NCBI RefSeq assembly: GCF_030272615.1 | Contig: NC_081414.1 | Span: 339,616,502 to 339,680,501 of the forward strand | Source of the DNA: Cryptomeria japonica | Lineage: Eukaryota; Streptophyta; Pinopsida; Cupressales; Cupressaceae | Length of the DNA stretch: 64,000 nucleotides | Reading direction: 5' to 3' | Shown here: positions 32,699-45,581 of the stretch, in pieces | Numbering within the stretch: position 1 is the stretch's first letter | Layout: every line of letters begins with the position of its first letter | Made by a program: the position numbers and the translations under genes | The notes under the pieces: model-generated | The model's input: the letters and a program-made list of their open reading frames with translations, nothing else | The model's database searches: none | Told to the model about the DNA's origin: nothing

Positions 32699-33857
32699 TC
32701 ATAGACACGATGTGTGTGCATTATACACAACAATATCCATTCCAATGATATCCCAATGAACTTGGAAGAAGGCAAGAGGGAATCCATCAAGACTTGGGGC
32801 TTTGAAAGCACCAAAGAAGAACACTACATTCCTAACCTCCTGGAAGAATACCTTGGTGACTAGTAAAGACAAATCCTCCTCAATGATAACCTTTGGAATC
32901 ACCTTGATAAAATCATTGGGGTCTTGAGAGCTACTTTGGTTATTAGAGTTATTTGGGCAAAAATATGAACAAACATCTCAACCATATCTAATTCATTTTT
33001 TTTATTGATCCATCATCTTTAATAATATTTCTTATCCCATTTCTTCTTGTGTGCTTCATGGTGGATTGGTGAAAGAATTTGGTTTTTTTACCTCCTTCAG
33101 TGAGCCATTATATTCTTGATTTTTGTTTCTAAAACACTTCTTTCTTGTTCAACCTAAACCATTGATCTTTGAGAAAGATCTCATCCCTTCTCTCTTCCTC
33201 AGAAGCACAATTATCTTCTATCTTCCTCTAAATGTTCTCAAGGTTGACAACAACAACCTTCTTTTGTTTAAAGATATTCCCAAATGAGTAATGGTTCCAA
33301 CCTTTGACCTTTTCCTTTAGGAACTTAAGTTTTTGGACAAAACAAAACATTGGGGTTCCATTGACTAGGACATTCCACTATTGTTCAACTAGAGATCTGA
33401 AATCTAAGTATAGGGACAACATTATTTTATATCTAAAGGTTTACAATTTTTTCTCCCTGAAGTGTTCCATGGATAGAAGAATTGCACTATGATCAGAGCT
33501 TGATCTAGGAAGGGCATAGAGAGAGGAGTCATAATTTTTCCAATTAATCAAAAACCAAGAACCTATCAAGTCTAGCTTGAATCAGATTCTGGCCAAGCCT
33601 TCTATTAGACCAAGTATATCTGGAACTAGTGAGATGGATATCCATAAGTACTGTTATAGAAATAAAGTTTGTAAAATCATTCACACTCTCTGAATAGTCT
33701 TTAATACCCCCAAATTTATCTAAGGGATAAAGAGGAGAGTTAAAATCTCCAACTACCATCCACAAAGATGCCACCTAATTCTGAATAAGGCTAGCTAGAG
33801 AAGACCAGAGGCAAGCCTGGGGGGTTCTATCATTAGGGGTATAAACATTAGAAAGAT
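32699..33857 (-). pseudogene. LINE ORF2 middle part (endonuclease end to RT start)
   Basis: On the minus strand from 33857: LSNVYTPNDR, WMVVGDFNSPLYPLDKFGG, SSRYTWSNRR, QARLDRFL and SSDHSAILL (endonuclease catalytic region), then the linker (SRI.WLTEGGKKTKFFHQST), ending in RT fingers KAPSLDGFPLAFFQVHWDIIG at 32.7 kb. Stops are frequent. Its N-terminal side continues at 47798 beyond element F. The 3' part of the LINE is absent, which is unusual because LINEs normally lose the 5' end. Confidence 0.85.
33853..33857. repeat. Target site duplication of element F (left)
   Basis: aagat before the 5' LTR, repeated exactly at 47793-47797 after the 3' LTR. Confidence 0.93.
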
Positions 33858-35200
33858 TGTTGGACATTGCTACTGCTAGGATATGTTGTTGTCATTGTTG
33901 TCAACATATTCCTATGTTTTGGCATTGCAATGAATTATTTTGGTGATCTGATGATTGTAGTGAGTTGATCTAGTTGGTCTATCTAATTTGGATGTTGTAA
34001 TACTTCATTTCTTATTGGTTTCAGTGATCTAGAAGTTTACTTGATTATATAATTTGCTCCAGTTTGAGGTTTTGGTCTTTCTATTTAGTGGCTAGCAGAG
34101 TTTGGTTTTTGATCCGGTGAGCTCTAGTATGATCATATCTTGTGTTGTGGTTTTGGGAGATTGTTTTGGATATTTGTGTGTATCTTCATTTCAAGTGGTT
34201 CATGATTTGGTACTCTAGAAGCTATCTTTCTTATCTGAGTTATTGTTGTTGAGTGTTCTTGAACATTAGCATGTTGATCGATGAAGATTTGCATAAGTGG
34301 TGTTGGTGCAGCTATTGTGGATGGTTCTAACATGCTTTGTGGTTGTTCCTAATCATGTCATGTTTGTCTTGGTGGTCCACATTGATTATCATGCAAGTTC
34401 TTGATGATATTCATGGTCTAGTGATATTCTTCATGTTATACGGTGTTTTAGTGGTGTAATGTGTTGCGATTGTTCTTGGCAAGATTTCTGGTGGTGGTGC
34501 ATGTTTGAAAAGTTGATTTAGGTCCATGCTATGTTGTCTATGGCATTGTATTGGTCCAATGGTTTATTTATGTATCGTGTGATGTAATTTTGTAATTGGG
34601 TTTTATGGGTTTGTTGACCTTATAGTCAAGGTTGATGATCTGTATAAATGGGTGTAATATTCATGTAATTTAAAGTTATGGTGTTGAGTTTGTATTATCA
34701 GAGAGTTGTGTATGTGAAAGTAAGTGAATTCATCTTTTAGTGTGGTGTATTAAGTATAGATTGGTGAAGGGAAGACATTTGAGCTTAACTAGAACTATCA
34801 TCAAGCATTAGGAGATGTTATTCTTGTAGTTCATTCTTTCCAGATTGTAGTTTGAATCTTTTTGTAAGGTAGTGAGCCTTCCTTGAGGGTTGGAGCCTTT
34901 TGGGTCATTGTAATTTGAGAAGTGAGCTCTAGGCAGTGTGTTTGAATGCATGTGCATTCCCCATTGTAATATTTACACATACTACTGTAGAGTATCATCT
35001 TATTGTGGGTAGGTTCCCACCATGGTTTTTTACCTTAATTAGGTTTTCCACATCAAAATATTGGTGTTATGTGTGTTGTTGTTATTGTTGTTATCTTTCT
35101 TTCTTATGTAGTTGATCAGATCTAAGATTGTGCTTAATTTAATTAATCTAGTAAAAAATGATTCACCCCTCCTCAATTTTCCTTCTTTCTATTAGCAACA
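33858..35200 (+). repeat. 5' LTR of element F
   Basis: TGTTGGACAT...ATTAGCAACA, 1,343 bases. Contains GTGAGCTCTAGG at 34922. The following primer site has decayed to TCATATAAGAGC (35203-35214). Confidence 0.93.
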
Positions 35201-35256
35201 ATTCATATAAGAGCTAGATCCTCTGGAAGAAGCTTAACTAGTTGAGGAGATCTGGG

Positions 35257-35923
35257 ATGGCAACTTATGTCTTTAAGAAGGAGAGTCCTAGATTTGATGG
35301 AAATAATTTTACTATCTGGAAGGACACCATGAAAGTTCTTTTGAAGTGTCTTGGAGAAGATTATTGGAATATTACAAGGAATGTTTACAATGTTCCTCCG
35401 AATGGACCAGTTACTGTTGATGAGATCAAGGAAGCTGAACATAACATAAGGGCTAAGGAAGCATTGTTGAGTGATTTACTTATTCAATGATGACTAATGT
35501 GATGGGAGTTCAAACTATACATGAGATATGGAAGAAGGTTGAGGTCTTGTATGAAGAAGATGCACAAGTTAAAGTTGCTAAATTGTAGAGTTTGAAGGTA
35601 AAATATGAATCATTAAAGATGGGAGAAGATGAGAACATAACTTCCTTTATGGAAAAAGTGAATGAGCTTGTTATGAACATCAGATGTGTTAGTGGAACCC
35701 TTGAGGAAGATGAGATTATTGCTAAGGTATTGAGATCCTTTCCCTTTGCTTATAAAGCTAAAGTTGTTGATATTTATGAGATCTAGAGTGTGACTACTAT
35801 GACAAGAGATATGTTGGTTGGTAAGATGACTACATTTGAGTTAAGTGAGTTTGGAGAATCACATGGTAAATCTAAGACTACATTCAAAGCCTTTATATTC
35901 AAGAAGTAATTGTATGATTCGAG
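35257..35923 (+). pseudogene. gag of element F, 5' part (copia UBN2/DUF4219-like)
   Basis: Start ATG 35257 (MATYVFKKESPRFDGNNF). The pattern F-D-G-x-N-F-x-x-W-K is the usual copia gag N-terminus, followed by CLGEDYWNI, KAREALLSDLL-like KAKEALLSD, FMEKVNELV and SGTLEEDEIIAKVLRSFPFAYK. In-frame stops near 35488, 35587 and 35785 break it. The reading frame is cut by element E at 35924 and resumes at 42592 (YDSS then PGESSSR). Confidence 0.88.
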
Positions 35924-36956
35924 TGTTGGTATTTTGGATATGTTGATATGGTTTTGTCATTGATGTCAACACTTATCAACACTAGTCACCCTATCAGCAC
36001 TTGAAGAATTGGTTATGTTCACCGACAAGCAAGTGATTTACGCACAATCACCGGTATTTGGTTCACCGACATGATATATTGTTCACCGGCACTTAGAAAC
36101 TCATGGAGAATACTTGGTTATGTCAAAGACATCATTTGGACACTTTGTCTTGGATATTTGTTCATTTCTATATTTGAGTTTGCATATTTGTTGTTACCAG
36201 TAAATAGGTCCAGGTTATACACCAACAAGCTTATCTATTCCAGATCATGTCATAGAGATGATTTGTTATTATTGTAAATACATTTGAGCCGACATCATGC
36301 ATCAAATATTGTTTCTTTGTAATTGATTTTATTGTAATATCTTTTAGTGAGCTGACCTACTCAACTGGTCTTAGGTTAAGGTAAAAATTTAAGATCTCAT
36401 TTGTGAGATTGAGATATGCAAGGGAAAGAGATTGTAATAAGGTATATGTGAATATTAGCAGAGTTATACACACACACATCATTCAAGATTGAAGGAAGGT
36501 TTGAAGAACGCATATTAGAGATAAACTGGTACTAAATCTAGCATATGGAGATGCTACTTTGAGCAGTACATTATCATTGGATTTAATCATCCAATTGTAG
36601 TCAGTGTGACTCCCATTTGTGATTGAGTAGTGAGCTCTAGGCTCTTGGCCTTTTTGTACGTGCAGACCCCTTATTGTATACACATACTATCTACAATAGT
36701 ATCATTTGATTGTGGGTAAGGTTTCCCATCATGGTTTTTCCCCTTATAGGGTTTCCATGTACAAATATTGGTGTTATGTGTTGTGGATGTTATTGTCTAT
36801 TTGTTTCATGCATTAATCTTTACCAGTACTGCAATTAACTGATAAACTATCTATCGATATTAAGCATTAAGTTTTGGTTAAGTTAATTTTGGTTTGAATT
36901 TATTAGACAATTGATTCACCCCCCCCCCCCCTCTCAGTTGCCTCTGGGACCTAACA
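35924..36956 (+). repeat. 5' LTR of element E
   Basis: Starts TGTTGGTATTTTGG, has GTGAGCTCTAGG at 36630-36641, a 13-base C-run (36919-36931) and ends ACCTAACA. A hand-read comparison shows point changes and a small internal insertion in the 3' copy. Confidence 0.93.
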
Positions 36957-36958
36957 AT

Positions 36959-36970
36959 TGGTATCAGAGT
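36959..36970 (+). promoter_or_regulatory. Primer binding site of element E
   Basis: TGGTATCAGAGT, one mismatch at the last base to the initiator tRNA-Met complement. Confidence 0.9.
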
Positions 36971-37013
36971 CTAGTCCTCTTTTTGTAGAAGTTTAACAGC
37001 TTGAGGAGATTCA

Positions 37014-38100
37014 ATGTCTTCAAACTATTTTAGGAAGGACAATCCTAAAATTGATGGAACCAATAATGGCATATGGAAGATGAGGATGGAGACACATCTT
37101 AATTGCATTGGAAAGGACATCTAGGAGGTTAAAAAGAATGGTTATACTGCCCCTAGTCAAGGTCAGCCTAATCCACCAAATCTAACCAAAGATGAAGAAA
37201 ATGATTGCAAAGCAAGAGAAGCACTTTTGAGTGCATTATCAAATCAGCAAATCATGGGATTATCAGATAGGTCTACTGCTAAAGCTATCTGGGACCATTT
37301 GGAAACATTGAATGAAGGAGATTCCACAGTCAAAATTGCAAAACTTGAAAGCTTCTGGGTCAAGTATGAAAATCTAAAGATGGAATAAGATGAAAGAATT
37401 TCTTCTTTTATGGAAAGAGTAAATGAAATTGTTTTGGGTATTAAATGTTGTGGAGGAACCTTAAGTGAAGATGAAATTGTTTCAAAATTTTTAAGAGGAT
37501 TACCACCAGCATAGAAAATGAAAGTTACTTCTATAAATGCATTGAGAAAAATGCCTAATACATCAGTAACTAGAGATACATAAATTGGAAAACTTTTAGC
37601 TTTTGAAATTGAGGAATTTGGTCATGTTGCTACTATAAAGACAAATTTAACTTTTAAGGCATCAACATTATCTGTATCATCATCATCATCATTTGACAAA
37701 TCTAATTGGAAATCCTTTTATGCAAGAGAACTTGAAGAAAGCAAGAGAGAAAATGAAGAACTTGAAGCACTATTTGAAAGGAAAATGCCTAAAGGTCCAG
37801 TTGGAAGTAAGTATGAAGGTAAAACACCCTTTAAATATTTTAACTGCAATAAGATTGGTCATATGGCATCAAGGTGTCCTAACAGACATGCAAGATTAAA
37901 AGAAGAAGCTAGAAGAACATACAAGCCTAACCCTAAATATCAGAGATACAAATTTAAGAAGAATAGAGACAAATATTGTTATCTTGCTGATGAAGGAGTC
38001 ACTGATGATTCTGATGAGGATCTGATAGACAATGGATGGGTCTTTGTTGCTATAACAAAAGATCAACTGATAACTATTTCTTCAATCGGTAGAAAAGGCC
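37014..38100 (+). pseudogene. gag of element E (UBN2-like + one CCHC knuckle)
   Basis: Start ATG 37014 (MSSNYFRKDNPKIDGTNNGIW). Copia gag landmarks: LNCIGKDI, KAREALLSALSNQQ, AIWDHLETLNEGD, FMERVNEIVLGIKCCGG and SEDEIVSKFLRGLPPA. The knuckle FNCNKIGHMASRC has lost its first Cys to Phe (CFxC became YFNC). A Ser-rich segment lies near 37670-37690. Stops at several former Trp, Gln or Tyr codons. A shift near 38088 puts the protease in another frame. Confidence 0.9.
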
Positions 38101-39683
38101 CTAGCAACTAAAATTGAGGATAAGGATGAATGGATCATTGATTTAGGATGTTCACATCATATGACTGGTGATAAAAGTAAATTCTTAACTTTTTAGGAAT
38201 ATAATGGAGGTCTAGTAAGACTTGGAGATGATAAAGCTTGTTTGATCAAAGGAAAAGGTACTATATCTCTTGATGGTAAGCACAATATTGATAATGTTTA
38301 CTGTGTTGAAGACTTAAAGCATAATCTTTTGAGTGCTGGTCAATTAGTTGAAAAAGGATTTCAATTACAATTCAAGAATGGTAAATGCAAAATCATGAAC
38401 AGAACTGGTTTGGAAATTGCAACTAGCCATCAGACTAGATGTAATATCTTTCATTGAACAACAATGAAAAGACATGCTTGATTGCACCTATTGATGAAAG
38501 TTGGTTATGGCATAAGAGACTTTGTCATGTAAATTTTGATTGCATTGTGAAAATTAGTACAACTAAAGCATCAACTAACTTGCCTAGAATTGTCAAACCT
38601 CACAATCTGATATGTAAGGAACGTCAATTTGGAAACAAAGTTAGAGCATCTTTTAAGAGTATTCTAGAAAAATCCAACAATTCTCTTGACTTAATTCATA
38701 CTGATTTATGTGGTCCAGCTAGAACTTGAAGCTTATAAGGAGATATATATTTCATGCTAATCATTGATGACTATTCTAGAATGTGTTGGGTTAGTTTTCT
38801 TAGAGAGAAATTAGAAGCACTTGGGAAATTCAAGCTATTCAAGGTGATGGTAGAGAATGAAACCGGTAAGAAAATCAAATGTCCAAGATCAGATCAATGA
38901 AGAGAATTCACATCTAAGAAATTTAATACATTCTGTGAAGTGAATGGGATCAGAAGACAATTATCAGCACCCCAGACACCCCAGCGAAATGGAGTTGTAG
39001 AAAAGAAAAACAAAACTATCTTGGATGCAGCTAGAAGTGTGTTATCTGAACCAAATCTACCTCATGTATATTAGAGAGAGGGAGTAAGTACAACATTCTA
39101 CACATTCAACAAATTTCACATCAAAGGTGAAACTGGTAAGACCCCTCATGAATTATGGTTTGGCATTACTGCTACTCTTAAATATTTTAGAATATTTGGA
39201 AGTAAATACTATATTAGAAGAGATGAGTATTTTGGCAAATTTGATCCTAGAAGTGATGAAGGAATATTTCTTGGTTATTCATCTAAGAGAAAAGAATATA
39301 GATGTTTTAACAAGAGATTGCAGAAAATTGTTGAGAGTATAAATGTGAAAATTGATGAACAGTTTAGAGGAACTTCAAGGTACATAGACTCTGAACCGAA
39401 AATAGAGATTCTAACAAATGAACCTATATTGAACACATCAGTACAAAATGAAGACCCAGTTACACCGGTATCATATGAAAATTCCACACTAACTAAAGAA
39501 CAATAGCAAACAAAGACACCCCAATATGTTAGATTGAAAGACTCTAAAGATCAGATAATTGGGAACAAGTATCAAGGAGTTATGACTAGAGGAAGACTGA
39601 CAAATGAAGAGGTATGTCTTATTTATCAAATTGAACCAGCATCAGTTAATGAGGCATGTAGAGATAAATACTAGATTAAAGCT
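38101..39683 (+). pseudogene. Protease and integrase of element E
   Basis: The protease motif WIIDLGCSHHMTGD at about 38130-38172 has DLG in place of the catalytic DSG (38140-38148). Integrase zinc part: WLWHKRLCHVNF; the second Cys of the CxxC pair is now Arg (CKERQFG). The core shows LDLIHTDLCGPA, IDDYSRMCWVSFLREK and PQTPQRNGVVEKKN. Stops break it near 38727, 38898 and 39073. These would cut and join the DNA ends if intact. Several key residues are lost, so the product is dead. Confidence 0.9.
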
Positions 39684-40475
39684 ATGGAAGAAGAATTAGA
39701 ACAAATTGAAAAGAATAACACATGGACATTAGTTCCTTGGCCTAAAGGCAAAAATGTAATTGAAACAAAATGGGTATTCAGAAACAAACTTAATGAAGAT
39801 GGTAAGGTAATCAGAAATAAAGAAAGACTAGTGTGTAAGGGATATTCACAGAAAGAAGGAATTGATTATAATGAAACCTTTGCAACGGTAGCTAAAATTG
39901 AGGCAGTCAGATTATTCTTGGCTTTTGTAGCACACAAGAACTACAAAGTATATCAAATGGATATTAAATGTGCATTTCTAAATGGAGATCTTGAAGAAGA
40001 AGTTTATATTGAACAACCTGATGGATTTTCTTTGATAGATAGCCAAGATATGGTTTGCAAGTTAAGGAAAGCTTTGTATGGGTTGAAGCAAGCTCCAAGA
40101 GCTTGGTATGCTATATTAGATAAATATCTTTTGAAGATTGGTTTTTCTAAAGGTAATGCTGACAACATCTTATACTATAAAGTGACTAATGATGACATCT
40201 TGGTTATAGAAGTTTTTGTTGATAATATGATCTTTGGAGGAGAAGATGGATTATGTAAAGATTTTTTTATTAAAATGCAACAAGAATTTGAAATGTCTAT
40301 GATTGGAGAGATGAAATTCTTTTTAGGATTGCAGATTTCACAGACTGATAAAGGTATATTCTTGAGTCAATCTAAGTACTTGAAGAAGTTACTAAAGAAA
40401 TTTGACATTGAAAACTCTAAATCGGTAAGCACACCTATGAATACAACTGGCAAATTATCACTAAGGGATGAATAA
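39684..40475 (+). pseudogene. Reverse transcriptase of element E, catalytic box altered
   Basis: A 263-codon open part holds the copia [83 protein letters not shown], then FVDN at 40215-40226 where active enzymes have Y/FVDD, and [10 protein letters not shown]. The second catalytic Asp is now Asn, a G-to-A transition. This should abolish polymerisation even though the frame is long and open. Confidence 0.92.
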
Positions 40476-41085
40476 ACACCTGTTAATCCGACTAGTTACA
40501 AGTCTATGATAGGAGGTCTACTGTATTTGACACAAACAAGACCTGATATTATGAATGTAGTATGTACTGTTTCAAGATTTTAGAGTAATCCTAAAGAAAA
40601 TCATGAATTAGCAGTAAAAAGGACTTTCCAGTACTTACAAGGCACTACAAATCTTGGCTTATGGTATCCTACAGATGAAAACTTTGAATTATGTGCATAC
40701 ACAGATGCAAATTGGGCAAGAGATATAGATGATAGAAAAAGCACCACCGGTTGAGCATTTTTCCTTGGAAGCAGATTAATTTCTTGGTTGAGTAAGAAAC
40801 AAAGTTGCACATCTCTATCAACAACTAAATCAAAATATGTTGTAGCAACAACTAATTGCACACAGGTATTATGGCTTAAGCAAATGTTGAAGGACATAAA
40901 GGTAAAATGAAAGGAACCTATAACTATCTATTGTGATAATACAACAACAATTGATATATCTAAGAATCTGGTACTACATTCAAAAACTAAACATGTTTCT
41001 ATCAAATTGAATTTTCTGAAAGAAAATGTTGAAGCAAAAGAAGTAAAATTGGTTTATGTGAATACTAAAGAACATTGCAGATATT
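40476..41085 (+). pseudogene. RNase H end of element E pol
   Basis: Continues TSYKSMIGGLLYLTQTRPD, ELCAYTDANWARDIDDRKST, SKYVVATT, IYCDNTTTIDISKN and HVSIKLNFL, the copia RNase H order. Stops near 40473, 40582 and 40753 and a frame shift near 41085 end it. Confidence 0.9.
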
Positions 41086-41523
41086 TTTACTAAGCCTTTT
41101 CCTAAGGAGACTTTTGAATATCTTAGAGATCAGCTTGGGGATATACCCCCACCAGTAGAGACTTAGATAGTTAATGTTTGTCATCAACCGACAACTAATA
41201 GAGAAATATTTTATTTTGGCTTTGATGAGGAGAGCTACTCCTCATGGGGAGTAGTTGGTATTTTGCTTTTGAACTTGGTTTTTGTATTTCTTTGGCATTT
41301 GATGTCAAAGGGGGGAGAGATTGATATAGAAAAATACATGTTATTCCAGGGGGGAGATACTTTATCCCTTAGGGAGAGATATCATGATTTCTGGTTATGA
41401 TCTCTTTTGGGAGATTATTGGTTTTTGGTATTTGGTATTTGGTATTTGGTATTTGGTATTTTTGTTTTGGCACTTTGATGTTTTTTTCCATCTTGTGTTG
41501 CCATCAATGCCAAAGCTAGAGAT
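41086..41523 (+). other. 3' non-coding region of element E with 7-bp repeats and polypurine side
   Basis: Contains TTTGGTA repeated about five times at 41424-41461. Two purine-rich tracts (CAAAGGGGGGAGAG near 41308 and GGGGGGAGA near 41350) precede the degenerate tract AAAGCTAGAGAT beside the LTR. Inverted-repeat arms GTTGCCATCAATG (41497-41509) and CATTGATGTCAAC (41558-41570) flank the LTR start. Confidence 0.75.
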
Positions 41524-42591
41524 TGTTGGTATTTTGGATATGTTGATATAGTTTTGTCATTGATGTCAACACTTATCAATACTGGTCACCCTATCAGCAC
41601 TTGGAGAATTGGTTATGTTCACCGGTAAGCAAGTGATGTATGCACAGTCATCGGTATTTGGTTCACCAGAAGGATATATTGTTCATTGACACTTAGAATC
41701 TCATGGAGAATACTTGGTTATGTCAAAGACATCATTTGGACACTTTGTCTTGGAGATTTGTTCATTACTATATTCGAGTTTGCATATTTGTTGTTACTGG
41801 CAAATAGGTCCGTGTTATACACTGGCAAGCTTATCTATTCCAGATCAGCACGACACGTTATAAAGATGATTTGTTATTATTGTAAATACATTTGAGCTAA
41901 CATAATGCATCGGATATCGTTTCTTTGTAATTTATTTTATTGTAATATCTTTTAGTGAGCCAACCTACTCAATTGGTCTTAGGTTAAGGTATAAATGTAA
42001 GATCTCATTTGTGAGATTGAGATATGCAAGGGAAAGAGATTGTAATAAGGTATATGCGAATATTAGCAGAGTTATACATGCAAACATCATTCAAGATTGA
42101 AGGAAGGTTTGAAGAAGGCATATCAGAACTAAATCGGTACTGAATCCAGCATATGGAGATGCTACTTTGAGCAGTACATTATCATTGGATTTAATCATCC
42201 AATTTTAGTCAGTGTGACTCCCATTTGTGATTGAGTAGTGAGCTCTAGGCACTTGGACTTTCTGCATGTGCATACCCCTTATTGTATACACATACTATCT
42301 ATAGTAGTATCATCTAATTGTGGGTAAGGTTTTCCACCATGGTTTTTCCCCTTACAAGGTTTCCACATACAAATATTGGTGTTATGTGTTGTGGATGTTA
42401 TTGTCTTTCTGTTTCATGCATTAATCTTTACTAGTACTACAATTAACTGATAAACTGTCAACCGACATTAAGTTTGGTTTATTGGTATTAAGCATTAAGT
42501 TTTGGTTAAGTTAATTTTAGTTTGAATTCATTGGACAATTGATTCACCCCCCCTCCCCCCCCCCTTTCTTAGTTGCCTCTGGGACCTAACA
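41524..42591 (+). repeat. 3' LTR of element E
   Basis: TGTTGGTATTTTGG...CCTAACA. The C-run near the end is longer and interrupted by Ts, and an extra short direct repeat around 42470-42495 is absent from the 5' copy. Confidence 0.92.
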
Positions 42592-43450
42592 CCAGGAGAG
42601 AGTTCATCTAGGATTTCAAGATATGAAGATAAATGAGAGAGATGAAAGAACAAGAGAAAGAGTTGGATGAGATTGAAGCACTTATTGCCCAAAGATTGCC
42701 TAAGGGAGCCAGTAAGTATGATGGAAATTTACCTTTGAAATGTTTCTCTTGCAATAAGATAGGAGATTTGTCTTCTAGTTGTCCTAAAAGAATGTCTAGT
42801 TATGATAAGCATGAAAAAAATAATAGATTTGATAAGCATGTTAGATATGAGAAGCATGATAAAAATGATAAGCCCTACAAGCCCTACTGGAAGTACAAAA
42901 ATCAAAAGAGATTCTATTATGTTGCTGATGAAGGTGTGATAGACAATGAGTCAGACAACGGGAACTCAGGAGATGAGTTTTTGTTTATTGCTATCAAAGA
43001 AGATGATCTGATACTAATGAATCCTACAAGCTGCATTGTTGAGGAGAAAGCTTTGGCTTCTAGGATTGAAGAGAAATATGGATGGGTAATTGACAACAAT
43101 TTTTCACATCATATGATAGGTGATAAAATTAAATTTGTGAGTATAAAGATATGATGGTGGTATAGTAAGATTTGGAGATGATAAATCTTGTGTGATTCAT
43201 GGTAGAGGTTCTATATCTTTTGATGGTAAGAATAACACTGATGATGTCTTATATGTTGAAGAATTAAAGCATAATCTTCTGAGTGTTGGACAAATAGTTG
43301 ATAAAGGATATGATTTTCAATTCAAGAATGGTAAATGCAAGATTTTGAATGCCTCCGATGTAGAGATTGAAACAAGGACTAAAACTAAAGGTAATATCTT
43401 TCATTTGAATGTCGGTGAAAAAAGTTGTTTGATTGCTCAGATAGATGAAA
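42592..43450 (+). pseudogene. gag 3' part and protease of element F
   Basis: Resumes gag with REMKEQEKELDEIEALIAQR, the knuckle CFSCNKIGDLSSSC (ligand His now Asp), a Lys/Asp/His-rich stretch, VADEGVIDNES, then the protease region WVIDNNFSHHMIGD, where DSG has become DNN. GGIVRFGDD-like, HGRGSISFDGKNN and EELKHNLLSVGQIVDKGYDFQFKNGKCKI follow. A shift near 43150 separates the two open parts. Confidence 0.9.
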
Positions 43451-44420
43451 GTTGGTTGTGACATAGGAGGATGTGTCATGTTAACTTTGACTGTATGGTA
43501 AGGATAAGTTCTACTCAAGTTGTTAAATATTTGCCTAAGATTATGAAGCCCTCTAATCCGGTATGTAAAGAATTCTAGTTGGGGATGCAAACAAGAACAT
43601 CATTTAAAATAAAATTGTATACATCTAATGGACTATTATATCTTGTACATACTGACTTGTGCGGTCCTACTATAGTGAGAAGCATGTAGGGTGATAGGTA
43701 TTTCATATTGCTGATTGATGATTACTCAAGAATGATGTGGGTGACTTTTCTAAGGGAGAAGTTAGAAGCATTGGAGAAATTCAAGATATTCAAAGCAAAG
43801 GTGGAGACTCAGACAGGGTTGAAGCTGAAGTGTCTGAGATATGACAAAGGAGGAGAATTCATGTCTGATGAGTTTGATACATCCTATGAGGAATTGAATT
43901 AGAAGACAGTTATCTACTTGTTGAACCCCTCAATAGAATGGAGTTGTTGAAAGGAAGAAAAGAACAATCTTGGATGTTGCTAGAATGATGTTGATTGAAG
44001 GAATTGATGCACAAACCTTTTGGAAGGAATTTGTTAGCATTTATGTTTACACATTCAACCAGGTGCATATAAAAGGTGATTCTTGTAAGACTCCTTATGA
44101 GCTATCGTTTGGTCATGTTCCTATAGTAAGATATTTCAGTGTTTTTGGAAGAAAATTTTATATAAAAAGAGATAAGGATATAGGAAATTTTGATGCAAGA
44201 TATGATGGAATCTTTTTGTGATATTCTACTAAGAGAAATTCCTATCGGTGTTACAATAAGAGGTTGAAAAAGATATTAGAAAGTGAAAATGTAAAAGTTG
44301 ATGAATGTTTTGGTAAGAAGATCAGAGCATGCGGATATGACATTGATGAAAAAGATATTGTCTGTAAGCCTACAAAGACTGAGATTGTAAACTAGATTAA
44401 TCTAGTAGAGAATTAATCTA
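43451..44420 (+). pseudogene. Integrase of element F
   Basis: Zinc part HRRMCHVNFDCMVRISS with a stop just before (43459-43461, W to TGA), then YLVHTDLCGPT, LLIDDYSRMMWVTFLREK, LKCLRYDKGGEFMSDEF and, in another frame, NGVVERKKRTILDVARMM. The DDE core outline is present but split by shifts near 43900 and 43955. A stop at 44221 ends the last long piece. Confidence 0.88.
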
Positions 44421-44471
44421 GATATTGCTACTCCCGATGGAGGACTTGAATAGACTAAGAATCAGAATAAT

Positions 44472-45581
44472 TTGAAGACTCTGAGGTATGTAAAATTGAA
44501 TCACTCTAAGAATGAGATTATTGATGATAAGAACAAGGGTGTGATGACTAGGAGAAGACTTGTCATTGAAGAGATATGTCTGATTTCTAAGATTGAACCT
44601 AAAGATGTTGTTGAAGCATATAAGGATGAGAATTGGATAAAATCTATGGAGGAGGAGTTTAATCAAATTGAAAAGAATAACACTTGGGAGATTGTTCTGA
44701 AACCTAAAGACAAAAATGTGATTAACACTAAATGGGTGTTCTATAATAAACTGAATGAATTCGGTGAAGTGGTAAGAAACAAAGAAATATTGGTATGTAA
44801 GGGATGTTCTCAAATGGAAGGTATTGACTATGAAGAAACATTTTCTCCTATAGCTATAATTGAAGTTGTTAGATTGTTGCTTGCATACGTTGCTTATAAG
44901 AATTTAAAGGTTTATCAGATGGATGTCAAGTCAGTCTTTTTAAATGGTGGTCTTGAGGAGGAAGTCTACATTGAGAAAATCGAAGGATTTTATTTATCAG
45001 ATGAAGGAGACATGGTATGCAGATTGAAGAAAACACTGTATGGACTGAAGAAATACCCTAGAGCATGGTATGCAAGATTAGATAAGTATTTATTGAAGTT
45101 GGGTTTTTGTAAAGGTGTTGTTGATAGTAACTTATACTTTAAGGTTGAGAATGATAATATTTTGATTGTTGAAGTATTTGTGGATGACATTATTTTTGGA
45201 GATGATGATTTGAGTATGAAGTTTTCTAATGATATGCAAAAGGAATTTGAGATTTCTATGATAGGTGAGATGAAATTTTTCATAGGATTGCAGATTAATC
45301 AGAGAGGTAAAGGTATTTTCATTTCTCAATCTAAGTATGTAAAGGAGTTATTGAAGAAATTTGTGTTAGCTAATACTAAACATATTGGAACTCCTATGGT
45401 GACTAGATGCAAGTTATCTAAGAATGATGAATCTAAGAAAGTGAATCAGACCTTATATAGATCTATGGTTGGTGGATGTTGTACCTCACTCATACTAGAC
45501 CAGATATTATGCATGTTGTGTGTCTTTGTGCCAGATTTCAAGTTGATCCTAAAGAGACTTGTGATACTATTGTTAAAATAA
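44472..45581 (+). pseudogene. Reverse transcriptase of element F, long open part
   Basis: A 369-codon open segment: [109 protein letters not shown] (catalytic FVDD kept, near 45175), EMKFFIGLQINQ and VKELLKKF. Apart from some substitutions (DVKSVFLNG for DVKSAFLNG) the RT core looks near-intact. It ends with a frame shift at about 45480. Confidence 0.92.

Larger units (their letters stand above)
35924..42591 (+). mobile_element. Element E: Ty1/copia retrotransposon nested in element F
   Basis: LTRs 35924-36956 and 41524-42591 both begin TGTTGGTATTTTGG and end CTAACA. A primer site follows the 5' LTR. gag and the full copia pol order are present. It splits F's gag. The flanks are tcgag on the left and ccagg on the right, so no clean 5-bp duplication is visible. 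Confidence 0.92.

Noticed and set aside
35919-42596. A 5-bp target duplication for element E
   Set aside because: The flanks tcgag and ccagg do not match, so none is claimed.
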